Part shown: positions 18,884-27,541 of the stretch, in pieces | How the letters are laid out: the number at the start of each line of letters is the position of its first letter | Numbering within the stretch: position 1 is the stretch's first letter | Source: Burkholderia diffusa | GTDB taxonomy: Bacteria; Pseudomonadota; Gammaproteobacteria; Burkholderiales; Burkholderiaceae | Assembly (NCBI RefSeq): GCF_902499115.1 | Contig: NZ_CABVPN010000039.1 | Span: 1-52,983 of the forward strand | Direction: 5' to 3' | DNA: 52,983 nt | Position numbers and translations under genes: made by a program | Notes under the pieces: model-generated | The model's database searches: none | Told to the model about the DNA's origin: nothing | The model's input: the letters and a program-made list of their open reading frames with translations, nothing else

Positions 18884-20053
18884 ATGTCGCTCCCGACCAA
18901 TCAGCTCCGGCTCGCGATGGTGGCCGGCGAGCCGTCGGGCGATTTGCTCGCGGCGTCGCTGCTCGGCGGGCTTCAAGAGCGGCTGCCCGCGTCGACCCAC
19001 TACTACGGGATCGGCGGGCAGCGGATGCTCGCGCACGGCTTCGACTCGCATTGGCAGATGGACAAGCTGACGGTGCGCGGCTACGTCGAGGCGCTGGGCC
19101 AGATTCCCGAAATCCTGCGGATTCGCGGCGAACTGAAGCGCCAACTGCTCGCGGAGCGGCCCGATGCATTCATCGGCGTCGACGCACCCGATTTCAACTT
19201 CAACGTGGAGCAGGCCGCGCGCGACGCGGGCATCCCGTCGATCCACTTCGTGTGCCCGTCGATCTGGGCGTGGCGCGGCGGGCGGATCAAGAAGATCGCG
19301 AAGTCCGTCGACCACATGCTGTGCCTGTTCCCGTTCGAGCCGGCGATCCTCGACAAGGCGGGCGTCGCATCGACGTATGTCGGCCACCCGCTGGCCGACG
19401 AGATTCCGCTCGAGCCCGACACGCACGGCGCGCGCATCGCGCTGGGCCTGCCCGTGGACGGCCCCGTGATCGCGGTGCTGCCGGGCAGCCGGCGCTCGGA
19501 GATCGCGCTGATCGGCCCGACGTTCTTCGCGGCGATGGCGCTGATGCAACAGCGCGAGCCCGGTGTGCGGTTCGTGATGCCGGCTGCGACGCCCGCGCTG
19601 CGCGAACTGCTGCAGCCGCTCGTCGACGCGCATCCGCAGCTGGCGCTGACGATCACCGACGGCCGCTCGCAGGTCGCGATGACCGCCGCCGACGCGATCC
19701 TCGTGAAGAGTGGCACCGTCACGCTGGAAGCCGCGCTGCTCAAGAAGCCGATGGTGATCTCGTACAAGGTGCCCTGGCTGACCGGGCAGATCATGCGCCG
19801 GCAGGGCTATCTGCCGTACGTCGGCTTGCCGAACATCCTGGCGGGGCGCTTCGTCGTGCCCGAGCTGCTGCAGCATTTCGCGACGCCCGAGGCGCTCGCC
19901 GATGCGACGCTCACGCAGCTGCGCGACGACGCGAACCGTCGCACGCTGACCGAAGTGTTTACCGAAATGCATCTCTCGCTGCGGCAGAACACGGCCGCGA
20001 AGGCGGCCGAAGCGGTCGTGCGCGTGCTGGAACAACGCAAGGGGCGCGCATGA
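18884..20053 (+). CDS. lpxB: Lipid A disaccharide synthase
   Basis: 389 aa GT19 glycosyltransferase at the inner face of the inner membrane; it joins UDP-2,3-diacylglucosamine and lipid X. Conserved blocks: MVAGEPSGDLLAA (residues ~11-23), GVDAPDFNFNVE, HFVCPSIWAWRGGRIKKI, VGHPLADE, LPGSRRSEI, KSGTVTLEAAL, and KVPWLTGQIMRR. It overlaps rnhB by 4 nt (ATGA). Confidence 0.97.
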   Translation: MSLPTNQLRLAMVAGEPSGDLLAASLLGGLQERLPASTHYYGIGGQRMLAHGFDSHWQMDKLTVRGYVEALGQIPEILRIRGELKRQLLAERPDAFIGVDAPDFNFNVEQAARDAGIPSIHFVCPSIWAWRGGRIKKIAKSVDHMLCLFPFEPAILDKAGVASTYVGHPLADEIPLEPDTHGARIALGLPVDGPVIAVLPGSRRSEIALIGPTFFAAMALMQQREPGVRFVMPAATPALRELLQPLVDAHPQLALTITDGRSQVAMTAADAILVKSGTVTLEAALLKKPMVISYKVPWLTGQIMRRQGYLPYVGLPNILAGRFVVPELLQHFATPEALADATLTQLRDDANRRTLTEVFTEMHLSLRQNTAAKAAEAVVRVLEQRKGRA

Positions 20054-20694
20054 CGGCAGCTCGTGCACCACGCCGCCGCGCGTCGAGCGACGTGCAGGGC
20101 GGCTTCGACTTCAGCAGGCCCGACGAGATCGTTTGTGGCGTCGACGAAGCGGGCCGCGGCCCGCTCGCGGGGCCGGTGGTGGCCGCTGCGGTGATCCTCG
20201 ATCCGGCCCAGCCGATCGACGGGCTCGACGATTCGAAGGCGCTGTCCGCGAAGAAGCGCGATGCGCTGTACGACCTGATCGTCGCGCGTTCGCGCGCGTA
20301 TTGCGTCGCGTCGGCCAGCGTCGACGAAATCGATACGCTGAACATCCTGCACGCGACGATGCTCGCGATGAAGCGTGCCGTCGAGGGGCTGTCGGTCCTG
20401 CCGACGCTCGCGCAGATCGACGGCAACCGCTGCCCGACGCTGACGGTGCGTGCCGAGGCGATCGTCAGCGGCGATGCGCTCGTACCGAGCATCTCGGCCG
20501 CGTCGATCCTCGCGAAGGTCACGCGCGACCGCATGCTCGTCGACCTGCACGAACGCTTCCCGGTGTACGGTTTCAACGTGCATGCGGGCTACGGCACCGC
20601 GAAACACCTTGCCGCGCTGCGCGAGCACGGCCCGTGCGAAGCGCACCGGCGCTCGTTCGCGCCCGTGCGCGCGGCACTCGATCTGATTCGATGA
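20050..20694 (+). CDS. rnhB: Ribonuclease HII
   Basis: 214 aa. It cleaves RNA in RNA-DNA hybrids and single ribonucleotides embedded in DNA. The N-terminal active site CGVDEAGRGPLAGPVVAAAV carries Asp32 and Glu33; further motifs are GLDDSKALSAKKRD, AQIDGN (Asp) and ISAASILAKVTRDR. The C-terminal Gly-Tyr-Gly-Thr segment (HAGYGTAKHL) is intact. It overlaps both lpxB and the next methyltransferase gene by ATGA junctions. Confidence 0.97.
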   Translation: MTAARAPRRRASSDVQGGFDFSRPDEIVCGVDEAGRGPLAGPVVAAAVILDPAQPIDGLDDSKALSAKKRDALYDLIVARSRAYCVASASVDEIDTLNILHATMLAMKRAVEGLSVLPTLAQIDGNRCPTLTVRAEAIVSGDALVPSISAASILAKVTRDRMLVDLHERFPVYGFNVHAGYGTAKHLAALREHGPCEAHRRSFAPVRAALDLIR

Positions 20695-21473
20695 AAAGCA
20701 TTACTTCCCGCGACAACCCGCTGTACAAGCGCCTGAAGGCGCTCGCGGGTTCGACGCCCCATCAGCGCCGCAGCGGCCAGGCGCTGCTCGAGGGTTTCCA
20801 CCTCGCCAGCGCGTATCTCGATACGGGCGCGACACCCGAGCTGTGCGTCGCGACCGAAGGCGCGCTCGCGCACGACGAAGCGCAGGCGATCATCGCGCGC
20901 GTCGACGCGCAGCGGGTCGTCACGCTGCCCGACGCCTTGTTCGGGCAACTGTCGAACGTGGTCAGCGGTGTCGGTTTCCTGTTGCTCGTCGACCGGCCCG
21001 CGCAGCCGCTGCCGGAGCGCGTCACGCAGACGTCGGTCGTGCTCGACGGCGTGCAGGACGCCGGCAACGTCGGCTCGATCCTGCGTAGCGCGGCGGCCGC
21101 CGGCGTGCGGCACGTATTCTGTGCGCCGGGCACCGCCTATGCGTGGTCGTCGAAGGTGTTGCGTTCCGGCATGGGCGCGCATTTCCTGCTGTCGATCCAT
21201 GAGGACGTTGACGCTGCCGTGCTCGCCGAACGCCTCGACGTGCCGGTCGCGCTGACCGATTCGCACGGCGCGCAGGCAGTCTACGACTGCGACCTGGCCG
21301 GGCCCGTCGCATGGGTGTTCGGCAACGAGGGTGCCGGCGTATCGGCATTCTGGCGCGACGCGGCCACGCATCGCGTGACGATTCCGCAGCCGGGCGGGAT
21401 GGAGTCGCTGAATGTTGCAGCAGCAGCAGCGGTGTGCCTGTTCGAGCAGGTGCGGCAGCAGCGGCCTGCGTGA
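20691..21473 (+). CDS. TrmH/SpoU-family RNA 2'-O-methyltransferase
   Basis: 260 aa SPOUT methyltransferase. An N-terminal substrate-binding domain (KSITSRDNPLYKRLKALA) is followed by the SpoU catalytic domain with the trefoil-knot motifs: VLDGVQDAGNVGSILRSA (motif 1), WVFGNEGAGVS (motif 2) and IPQPGGMESLNVAAAAAVC (motif 3). It probably methylates rRNA; the exact nucleotide cannot be assigned. It is coupled to rnhB by a 4-nt overlap and followed by a strong terminator, so it ends the long essential operon. Confidence 0.92.
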   Translation: MKSITSRDNPLYKRLKALAGSTPHQRRSGQALLEGFHLASAYLDTGATPELCVATEGALAHDEAQAIIARVDAQRVVTLPDALFGQLSNVVSGVGFLLLVDRPAQPLPERVTQTSVVLDGVQDAGNVGSILRSAAAAGVRHVFCAPGTAYAWSSKVLRSGMGAHFLLSIHEDVDAAVLAERLDVPVALTDSHGAQAVYDCDLAGPVAWVFGNEGAGVSAFWRDAATHRVTIPQPGGMESLNVAAAAAVCLFEQVRQQRPA

Positions 21474-21498
21474 TGCCGCATGCGGGCAGTTGGCACCA

Positions 21499-21535
21499 CA
21501 AAAAAAGGCCGCGTTCGACGCGGCCTTTTTGTTTC
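21499..21535 (+). terminator. Intrinsic terminator after the lipid A/rnhB operon
   Basis: AAAAAAGGCCGCG pairs with CGCGGCCTTTTT around a short loop (TTCGA), flanked by an A run on the left and a T run on the right. It is therefore usable in both directions, between the plus-strand methyltransferase and the convergent ppsR gene. Confidence 0.85.
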
Positions 21536-21570
21536 CGGCGGCGGCCAGTTGGCCGCAAGCGCGCAGGCGC

Positions 21571-22386
21571 TCAGTACGACTGCCGGTCGAGGCGGATTTC
21601 CTGCAGGATCGTCGTCGCGATCTCCTCGATCGACTTGTGCGTCGACGACAGCCACTTGATCCCTTCGCGGCGCATCATCGCTTCGGCCTCGTTGATCTCG
21701 TAGCGGCAGTTCTCGGGTGCCGCGTACTTGCTCCCCGGCCGGCGCTCGTTGCGAATCTCCGACAGGCGCTGCGGGTCGATCGACAGCCCGAACAGCTTGT
21801 CGCGATGCGGCGACAGCGCCGACGGCAGCTTGCCGCGCTCGAAGTCTTCCGGAATCAGCGGATAGTTGGCTGCCTTCACGCCGTACTGCATCGCGAGATA
21901 CAGGCTCGTCGGCGTCTTGCCGCTGCGCGACACGCCGACCAGGATCACGTCGGCCTCCGACAGGTTGCGGTTCGACTGGCCGTCGTCGTGCGCGAGCGAG
22001 AAGTTGATCGCCTCGATCCGCGTCTTGTATTCCTCGGTATCGGCGTTCTGGTGGCCGCGGCCCATCGCGTGGCTCGACTTCAGTTCCAGTTCCTGCTCGA
22101 GCGGCTCGACGAAGCGCTGGAACATGTCCAGCACGAGCGCGTTCGAGCGCTTGACGATGTCGTTCGACTCGCTGTCGACGAGCGTCGTGAACACGATCGC
22201 GCGGCGGCCGTCGTGCACCGCGGCTTCGTTGATCTTCTCGACGGTCGCAAAGGCCTTGTCGAGCGAGTCGACGAACGGCAAGCGCACGAGGCGGAATTTC
22301 TGGTCGAACTGGGAGAGGATCGAGTGCGCGAAGGTTTCGGCAGTGATCCCGGTGCCGTCGGAGACGATGAAAACGGTAGGCAGCAT
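21571..22386 (-). CDS. ppsR: PEP synthase regulatory protein (bifunctional kinase/pyrophosphorylase, DUF299)
   Basis: 271 aa. The family inactivates PEP synthase by ADP-dependent phosphorylation of its regulatory Thr and reactivates it by Pi-dependent dephosphorylation. The N-terminus FIVSDGTGITAETFAHSIL (6-24) and the P-loop-like GVSRSGKTPTSLYLA (151-165) are diagnostic, and the length is typical. The start ATG at 22386 is chosen by homology; the same frame stays open upstream to 23052, but that stretch overlaps ppsA and has no family similarity. Its target ppsA is divergent, 376 bp away, which supports the assignment strongly. Confidence 0.96.
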   Translation of the reverse strand: MLPTVFIVSDGTGITAETFAHSILSQFDQKFRLVRLPFVDSLDKAFATVEKINEAAVHDGRRAIVFTTLVDSESNDIVKRSNALVLDMFQRFVEPLEQELELKSSHAMGRGHQNADTEEYKTRIEAINFSLAHDDGQSNRNLSEADVILVGVSRSGKTPTSLYLAMQYGVKAANYPLIPEDFERGKLPSALSPHRDKLFGLSIDPQRLSEIRNERRPGSKYAAPENCRYEINEAEAMMRREGIKWLSSTHKSIEEIATTILQEIRLDRQSY

Positions 22387-22762
22387 GAATCTGGGCGTCG
22401 AACGTGAAGGGCGGTTGCGCGGGCAGCTGGAGGTTCGCCTCCAGACGCAGTGAGAAGGTCGCGCCACATCCGGCAGCCGGCACGGTAGAATAGCGGCAAC
22501 CTGTTGGATAAGCAATTGCGGGGGCAGGGTGCGAACGGCACCTCGGGCTGGCCGTGATCGATCTGAAACTCCCGGCAAGTTCGGCGATTTGTCTGAATGT
22601 ATCGCCTTTCTGCCGGGATTTTTGCAAATCGGGTCGGAAGATTTTCCGCTGCTGCGATTGTTTCTCCAACAGGTTGCGCAAGACGCGCCGCGCCTTTTTG
22701 CAAGCGCCCGCGTCCGAGCCCACTTGCGCAATCGAGCATTTTTTTCACACTTAGGGGCTTGT
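22387..22762. other. Divergent ppsR/ppsA intergenic region (376 bp)
   Basis: No gene is visible. It must hold both promoters. A perfect hairpin (CTGGAGG at 22427-22433 with CCTCCAG at 22438-22444, loop TTCG) lies in the ppsR leader about 40 nt before its start. Reading toward ppsR, TTGCTT and TATTCT occur with 17-bp spacing just upstream of that hairpin; this is a weak promoter candidate. I found no convincing promoter toward ppsA. Confidence 0.4.
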
Positions 22763-25162
22763 ATGACTAACGCAGCAAACGTCGCAAAGGACCAGGCGTA
22801 TGTAATCCCGTTCGAGCAGTTGCGGATGACCGATGTGGAGATCGTGGGCGGCAAGAATGCGTCGCTCGGCGAGATGATCAGCCAGCTTTCCGAAGCAGGC
22901 GTTCGCGTACCCACCGGTTTCGCCACGACCGCGCTCGCATTCCGCGATTTCCTCAAGCACAACGATCTGACCGATCGCATCGCCAAGCGTCTCGAGTCGC
23001 TCGACATCGACGACGTGAAGGCGCTCGCCGAAGCCGGTGCCGAAATCCGCAAGTGGATCGTCGATGCACCGCTGCAGGCGCGTCTTGAGCAGGAAATCCG
23101 CGCACAGTTCGAAATCCTGAAGAACGGCTCGCCGGGCGAGCTGTCGTTCGCCGTGCGTTCGTCCGCGACCGCGGAAGACTTGCCCGACGCCTCCTTTGCC
23201 GGTCAGCAGGAGTCGTACCTGAACGTCGTCGGCATCGAGGACGTGCTCGATCGTATGAAGCACGTGTTCGCGTCGCTGTACAACGACCGCGCGATCTCGT
23301 ACCGCGTGCACAAGGGCTTCACGCACGCCGAAGTCGCGCTGTCGGCCGGCGTGCAGCGCATGGTCCGCTCGGACGTCGGCGCGGCCGGCGTGATGTTCAC
23401 GATCGACACCGAATCGGGCTTCAAGGACGCCGTGTTCATCACGTCGAGCTACGGCCTGGGCGAAACCGTCGTGCAGGGTGCCGTGAACCCGGACGAGTTC
23501 TACGTATTCAAGACGACGCTCGCACAGGACAAGTACCCGATCATCCGCCGCTCGATCGGCTCGAAGCTGATCAAGATGGAATTCACGCAGCCGGGCGAGC
23601 CGGGCCGCGTGAAGACGGTCGACGTGCCGCACGAGCAGCGCAACCGCTACTCGATCACCGACGAAGACGTGATCGAGCTGGCGAAGTACGCGGTCATCAT
23701 CGAAAAGCACTACCAGCGTCCGATGGACATCGAGTGGGGCAAGGACGGCCGCGACGGCAAGATCTTCATCCTGCAGGCGCGTCCGGAAACGGTGAAGAGC
23801 CAGGCGACCGGCAAGGCCGAGCAGCGCTTCAAGCTGAAAGGCCAGTCGCAGGTGCTGGCGACGGGCCGCGCGATCGGCCAGAAGATCGGCGCGGGTCCCG
23901 TGCGCGTGATCCAGGATCCGTCGGAAATGGAACGCGTGCAGCCGGGCGACGTGCTGGTGGCGGACATGACCGACCCGAACTGGGAGCCGGTGATGAAGCG
24001 TGCGGCGGCGATCGTCACGAACCGTGGCGGCCGGACCTGCCACGCGGCGATCATCGCGCGTGAGCTCGGCGTGCCGGCAGTTGTCGGCTGCGGCGACGCG
24101 ACCGACGTGCTGAAGGACGGCGCGCTCGTCACGGTGTCGTGCGCGGAAGGCGACGAAGGCAAGATCTACGACGGGCTGCTCGAGACGGAAGTCACGGAAG
24201 TGCAGCGCGGCGAACTGCCGGAAATTCCGGTCAAGATCATGATGAACGTCGGCAACCCGCAGCTCGCGTTCGACTTCTCGCAGTTGCCGAACGCCGGCGT
24301 GGGCCTCGCGCGTCTCGAGTTCATCATCAACAACAACATCGGCGTGCACCCGAAGGCGATCCTCGAGTATCCGAACATCGACCAGGATCTGAAGAAGGCC
24401 GTCGAGAGCGTCGCGCGCGGTCACGCGTCGCCGCGCCAGTTCTACGTCGACAAGCTGACGGAAGGCGTTGCGACGATCGCCGCGGCGTTCTATCCGAAGC
24501 CCGTGATCGTGCGTCTGTCCGACTTCAAGTCGAACGAGTACAAGAAGCTGATCGGCGGTTCGCGCTACGAGCCGGACGAGGAAAACCCGATGCTGGGCTT
24601 CCGCGGCGCGTCGCGCTACATCGCCGAAGACTTCGCGCAGGCCTTCGAGATGGAGTGCCGTGCACTGAAGCGCGTGCGCGACGAGATGGGCCTGACCAAC
24701 GTCGAGATCATGGTGCCGTTCGTGCGGACCGTGAAGCAGGCGGCGCGCGTCGTCGGCCTGCTCGAGAAGTTCGGCCTGAAGCGCGGCGAGAACGGCCTGC
24801 GCCTCGTGATGATGTGTGAAGTCCCGACCAACGCGATCCTCGCCGAAGAGTTCCTCGAGCACTTCGACGGTTTCTCGATCGGTTCGAACGACCTCACGCA
24901 GCTCACGCTCGGCCTCGACCGCGACTCGGGCATGGAACTGCTGGCCGTCGACTTCGACGAACGCGACCCGGCCGTCAAGTTCCTGCTCAAGCGGGCGATC
25001 GATACCTGCCGCAAGATGGGCAAGTACGTCGGTATCTGCGGCCAGGGCCCGTCCGATCACCCGGACTTCGCGCAATGGCTGACCGACGAAGGCATCGTGT
25101 CGATCTCGCTGAACCCGGACACGATCATCGATACGTGGCAGGCACTCGCCAACCGGAAGTAA
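22763..25162 (+). CDS. ppsA: Phosphoenolpyruvate synthase (pyruvate, water dikinase)
   Basis: 799 aa. It makes PEP from pyruvate and ATP with release of AMP and Pi, for gluconeogenic growth. Domains: N-terminal ATP-binding domain (about 15-350, VGGKNASLGEMISQL; FAVRSSATAEDLPDASFAGQ), swivelling phosphohistidine domain with GGRTCHAAIIARELGVPAVV (His427 the predicted phosphocarrier), and C-terminal PEP/pyruvate TIM barrel (about 470-799, GLARLEFIINN, FSIGSNDLTQLTLGLDRDS, CGQGPSDHP). Start at 22763 (MTNAANVAKDQ) by homology. Divergent from its regulator ppsR. Confidence 0.97.
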   Translation: MTNAANVAKDQAYVIPFEQLRMTDVEIVGGKNASLGEMISQLSEAGVRVPTGFATTALAFRDFLKHNDLTDRIAKRLESLDIDDVKALAEAGAEIRKWIVDAPLQARLEQEIRAQFEILKNGSPGELSFAVRSSATAEDLPDASFAGQQESYLNVVGIEDVLDRMKHVFASLYNDRAISYRVHKGFTHAEVALSAGVQRMVRSDVGAAGVMFTIDTESGFKDAVFITSSYGLGETVVQGAVNPDEFYVFKTTLAQDKYPIIRRSIGSKLIKMEFTQPGEPGRVKTVDVPHEQRNRYSITDEDVIELAKYAVIIEKHYQRPMDIEWGKDGRDGKIFILQARPETVKSQATGKAEQRFKLKGQSQVLATGRAIGQKIGAGPVRVIQDPSEMERVQPGDVLVADMTDPNWEPVMKRAAAIVTNRGGRTCHAAIIARELGVPAVVGCGDATDVLKDGALVTVSCAEGDEGKIYDGLLETEVTEVQRGELPEIPVKIMMNVGNPQLAFDFSQLPNAGVGLARLEFIINNNIGVHPKAILEYPNIDQDLKKAVESVARGHASPRQFYVDKLTEGVATIAAAFYPKPVIVRLSDFKSNEYKKLIGGSRYEPDEENPMLGFRGASRYIAEDFAQAFEMECRALKRVRDEMGLTNVEIMVPFVRTVKQAARVVGLLEKFGLKRGENGLRLVMMCEVPTNAILAEEFLEHFDGFSIGSNDLTQLTLGLDRDSGMELLAVDFDERDPAVKFLLKRAIDTCRKMGKYVGICGQGPSDHPDFAQWLTDEGIVSISLNPDTIIDTWQALANRK

Positions 25163-25236
25163 CGGTCAATGCCCGTTCGGCGCAAGCGCGGTACCGCCGC
25201 GCTTGTGTTGAAGGCAAAATGCAAGGTTCGTGTTAT

Positions 25237-25266
25237 AAACACCCCGGTAAGCACCGGGGTGTTTTT
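25237..25266 (+). terminator. Intrinsic terminator after ppsA
   Basis: AAACACCCCGGT (25237-25248) pairs perfectly with ACCGGGGTGTTT (25253-25264) over a 4-nt loop, followed by more T residues. It is 75 bp after the ppsA stop. Confidence 0.9.
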
Positions 25267-25368
25267 GTTTGTCGGTACGTAACGGGGCAACCTGGGCGTG
25301 TCGGTTGCGTCCGCTTGCCGCGGCAAAGAATATAGTGAACGTACGGGGCCGTTTTTCTGGAGACCACA

Positions 25369-25803
25369 ATGATGTCGGGGCATCTGTTCTGGTGGGGCGC
25401 GGTGGGCGTGCTGGTCGTGGCCGAGTTGCTCACGGGCACGTTCTACCTGCTGATGATTGCGCTCGGCTTTCTCGCGGGCGGATTGCTGCAACTGGCCGGT
25501 TTCGCGCCGCACGTGCAGTTCGGCGTGGCCGGCGCGGTCGCGATCATCGCGATGATCGTCCTGCGCCGCTCGGGGCTCGGGCGCAAGCAGAAGCGCGACA
25601 CGTCGACGAATCCCGACGTCAATCTCGATATCGGCTCGACCGTCACGGTCGACGCGTGGCATGACGGCCGCGCGCGCGTTCAATATCGCGGCGCCGACTG
25701 GGACGTCGAACTCGCGCACGGCGAGCGCGACGATGTGCACGTGTATCAGGTGCGCGCCGTGCGCGGCAACTGTCTCGTGGTCGTAGCGAAACCCGCGGGC
25801 TGA
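25369..25803 (+). CDS. NfeD-family membrane protein
   Basis: 144 aa. Short NfeD (NfeD1b-type): two or three N-terminal membrane segments (about 5-27 and 30-70, hydrophobic FWWGAVGVLVVAELLTG, FYLLMIALGFLAGGLLQLAG) followed by a soluble OB-fold domain (about 80-144, IGSTVTVDAWHDGRARVQYR). Such proteins pair with SPFH/stomatin proteins and are thought to help build membrane microdomains. It precedes exactly such a gene by 33 bp. Start at 25369 (ATGATG, either codon possible). Confidence 0.9.
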   Translation: MMSGHLFWWGAVGVLVVAELLTGTFYLLMIALGFLAGGLLQLAGFAPHVQFGVAGAVAIIAMIVLRRSGLGRKQKRDTSTNPDVNLDIGSTVTVDAWHDGRARVQYRGADWDVELAHGERDDVHVYQVRAVRGNCLVVVAKPAG

Positions 25804-25836
25804 TCGTCCGCTGATACAACAAGGAGGGAATATTTC

Positions 25837-26772
25837 ATGGATTCGCTGATCATCTGGGTCGTCCTGCTCGTCATCGCCATCGTGATCGTGTCGAAGACGG
25901 TGAAGATCGTGCCGCAGCAGCATGCGTGGGTGCTCGAACGCTTCGGGCGCTATCACGCGACGCTGTCGCCCGGTCTCAATATCGTGCTGCCGTTTGTCGA
26001 CCGGATCGCCTACCGGCACATGCTGAAGGAGATTCCGCTCGACGTGCCGAGCCAGGTTTGCATCACGCGCGACAACACGCAACTGCAGGTCGACGGCGTG
26101 CTGTACTTCCAGGTGACCGATCCGATGAAAGCCTCTTACGGATCGAGCAACTTCGTGCTCGCGATCACGCAACTCGCGCAGACGACGCTACGGTCGGTGG
26201 TCGGCAAGCTCGAACTCGACAAGACCTTCGAGGAACGCGACTTCATCAACCACAACATCGTGTCGGCGCTCGATCAGGCTGCCGCGAACTGGGGCGTGAA
26301 AGTGCTGCGTTACGAGATCAAGGACCTGACGCCGCCGAAGGAGATCCTCCACGCGATGCAGGCGCAGATCACCGCCGAGCGGGAAAAGCGCGCGCTGATC
26401 GCCGCATCGGAAGGCCGCAAGCAGGAGCAGATCAACCTCGCGTCGGGCGCACGCGAGGCGGCGATCCAGAAGTCCGAAGGCGAGCGGCAGGCCGCGATCA
26501 ACCAGGCGCAGGGCGAGGCGGCCGCGATTCTCGCGGTGGCCGAGGCGAACGCGCAGGCCATCCAGAAGATCGCGAACGCGATCCAGTCGCAGGGCGGGAT
26601 GGACGCCGTGAACCTGAAGGTTGCCGAGCAGTACGTCGGCGCATTCTCGAACCTCGCGAAACAGGGCAACACGCTGATCGTGCCGGCGAACCTGTCGGAT
26701 CTCGGCACCGCGATCGCGTCGGCGCTGACGATCGTCAAGAACGCGGCGCCGGCCGCGGGCGGAAAGGCCTGA
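25837..26772 (+). CDS. SPFH/stomatin-like membrane protein (QmcA/paraslipin type)
   Basis: 311 aa. One N-terminal membrane anchor (residues 2-22, LIIWVVLLVIAIVIV) is followed by the SPFH/band 7 domain (about 24-190, VPQQHAWVLERFGRYHATL; ITRDNTQLQVDGVLYFQV; LRSVVGKLELDKTFEERD) and an Ala/Glu/Gln-rich coiled-coil (about 195-250) plus a small C-terminal region. These form large oligomeric cages in the membrane, often associated with proteases such as FtsH or HtpX. Shine-Dalgarno AAGGAGGG lies 9 nt upstream. Together with the preceding NfeD it forms a two-gene operon. Confidence 0.94.
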   Translation: MDSLIIWVVLLVIAIVIVSKTVKIVPQQHAWVLERFGRYHATLSPGLNIVLPFVDRIAYRHMLKEIPLDVPSQVCITRDNTQLQVDGVLYFQVTDPMKASYGSSNFVLAITQLAQTTLRSVVGKLELDKTFEERDFINHNIVSALDQAAANWGVKVLRYEIKDLTPPKEILHAMQAQITAEREKRALIAASEGRKQEQINLASGAREAAIQKSEGERQAAINQAQGEAAAILAVAEANAQAIQKIANAIQSQGGMDAVNLKVAEQYVGAFSNLAKQGNTLIVPANLSDLGTAIASALTIVKNAAPAAGGKA

Positions 26773-26946
26773 GCGCAGGCGCGGCCCGGTGAGCCGTCCG
26801 GCGGCTGCGTGCGGCCGACGTGCGGCGAATCGTCGCGCTATGGAATCGCGATCCTGCTCGCATGACGATGGGCGGCGCAGGGTTGCATCGGTGACCGTGA
26901 GCGGCTGCTCGATCGGCGCACATACGCATCACGGCTCACAAAAGCA

Positions 26947-26973
26947 CACGGCCCGCTTCGAGCGGGCCGTGTC
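26947..26973. terminator. Bidirectional terminator between the SPFH gene and smpB
   Basis: ACACGGCCCGCT (26947-26958) pairs with AGCGGGCCGTGT (26962-26973) over a TCG loop. Reading minus there is a TTTT run after the stem and reading plus a TTT run. It sits between two convergent genes and can serve both. Confidence 0.75.
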
Positions 26974-26997
26974 GTTTGCGATGCGGGACGTCGCGCG

Positions 26998-27444
26998 TCA
27001 GGCACCGGCGCGCATGATGCGCGCCTTTTCGCGCTCCCAGTCGCGTTTCTTCTCGGTTTCGCGCTTGTCGTGCAGTTTCTTGCCTTTCGCGAGCGCGATG
27101 TCGCATTTCACGCGACCGCCCTTGTAGTGGAAGTTCAGCGGCACGAGCGTATAGCCGCGCTGCTCAACCTTGCCGATCAGTTTCTTGATTTCGTCACGGT
27201 GCAGCAGCAGCTTGCGCGTGCGGACCGGATCGGGCTTGATGTGCGTCGAGGCTTCGGGCAGCGGGCTGATGTGGGTGCCGATCAGGAAGATCTCGGCGTT
27301 CTTGACCACGACGTAGCCTTCCTTGATCTGGCCGCGCCCGGCGCGCAGCGCCTTGACTTCCCAGCCCTCAAGCACGAGCCCCGCCTCGTAGCGTTCCTCG
27401 ATGTGATAATCGAAGTGCGCTTTCCTGTTGTCGATGATGCTCAT
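26998..27444 (-). CDS. smpB: SsrA-binding protein SmpB
   Basis: 148 aa. It binds tmRNA and delivers it to stalled ribosomes for trans-translation. Conserved N-terminus NRKAHFDYHIEERYEAGLVLEGWEVKALR and the C-terminal basic tail (KRDWEREKARIMRAGA) are present. The ssrA gene itself is not in this window. It is divergent from ratA, the common smpB/ratA (yfjG) arrangement. Confidence 0.97.
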   Translation of the reverse strand: MSIIDNRKAHFDYHIEERYEAGLVLEGWEVKALRAGRGQIKEGYVVVKNAEIFLIGTHISPLPEASTHIKPDPVRTRKLLLHRDEIKKLIGKVEQRGYTLVPLNFHYKGGRVKCDIALAKGKKLHDKRETEKKRDWEREKARIMRAGA

Positions 27445-27466
27445 GAAAGGATCGGGCCAACTCGTT

Positions 27467-27482
27467 TAAAATCACGATTTTA
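27467..27482. promoter_or_regulatory. AT-rich dyad between smpB and ratA
   Basis: TAAAATC and GATTTTA form a 7-bp inverted repeat with a 2-nt centre, 23 bp from the smpB start and 60 bp from the ratA start, in otherwise GC-rich DNA. It may contain back-to-back -10 elements for the two divergent genes, or an operator over them. I could not pick -35 boxes. Confidence 0.35.
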
Positions 27483-27541
27483 GCAAAGCGGGGCGGTAAT
27501 CGCCCGGCTTGCGTTCTTACTTGAGCGATGCCGCGCGATTT

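Noticed and set aside
22387..23052. N-terminal extension of ppsR into ppsA antisense
   Set aside because: The frame is open but not similar to the family; the true start FIVSDGTG is well defined at 22386.
22751..25075. A 774-codon minus-strand open frame opposite ppsA
   Set aside because: Shadow of ppsA with skewed His/Arg/Asp composition and no motif.
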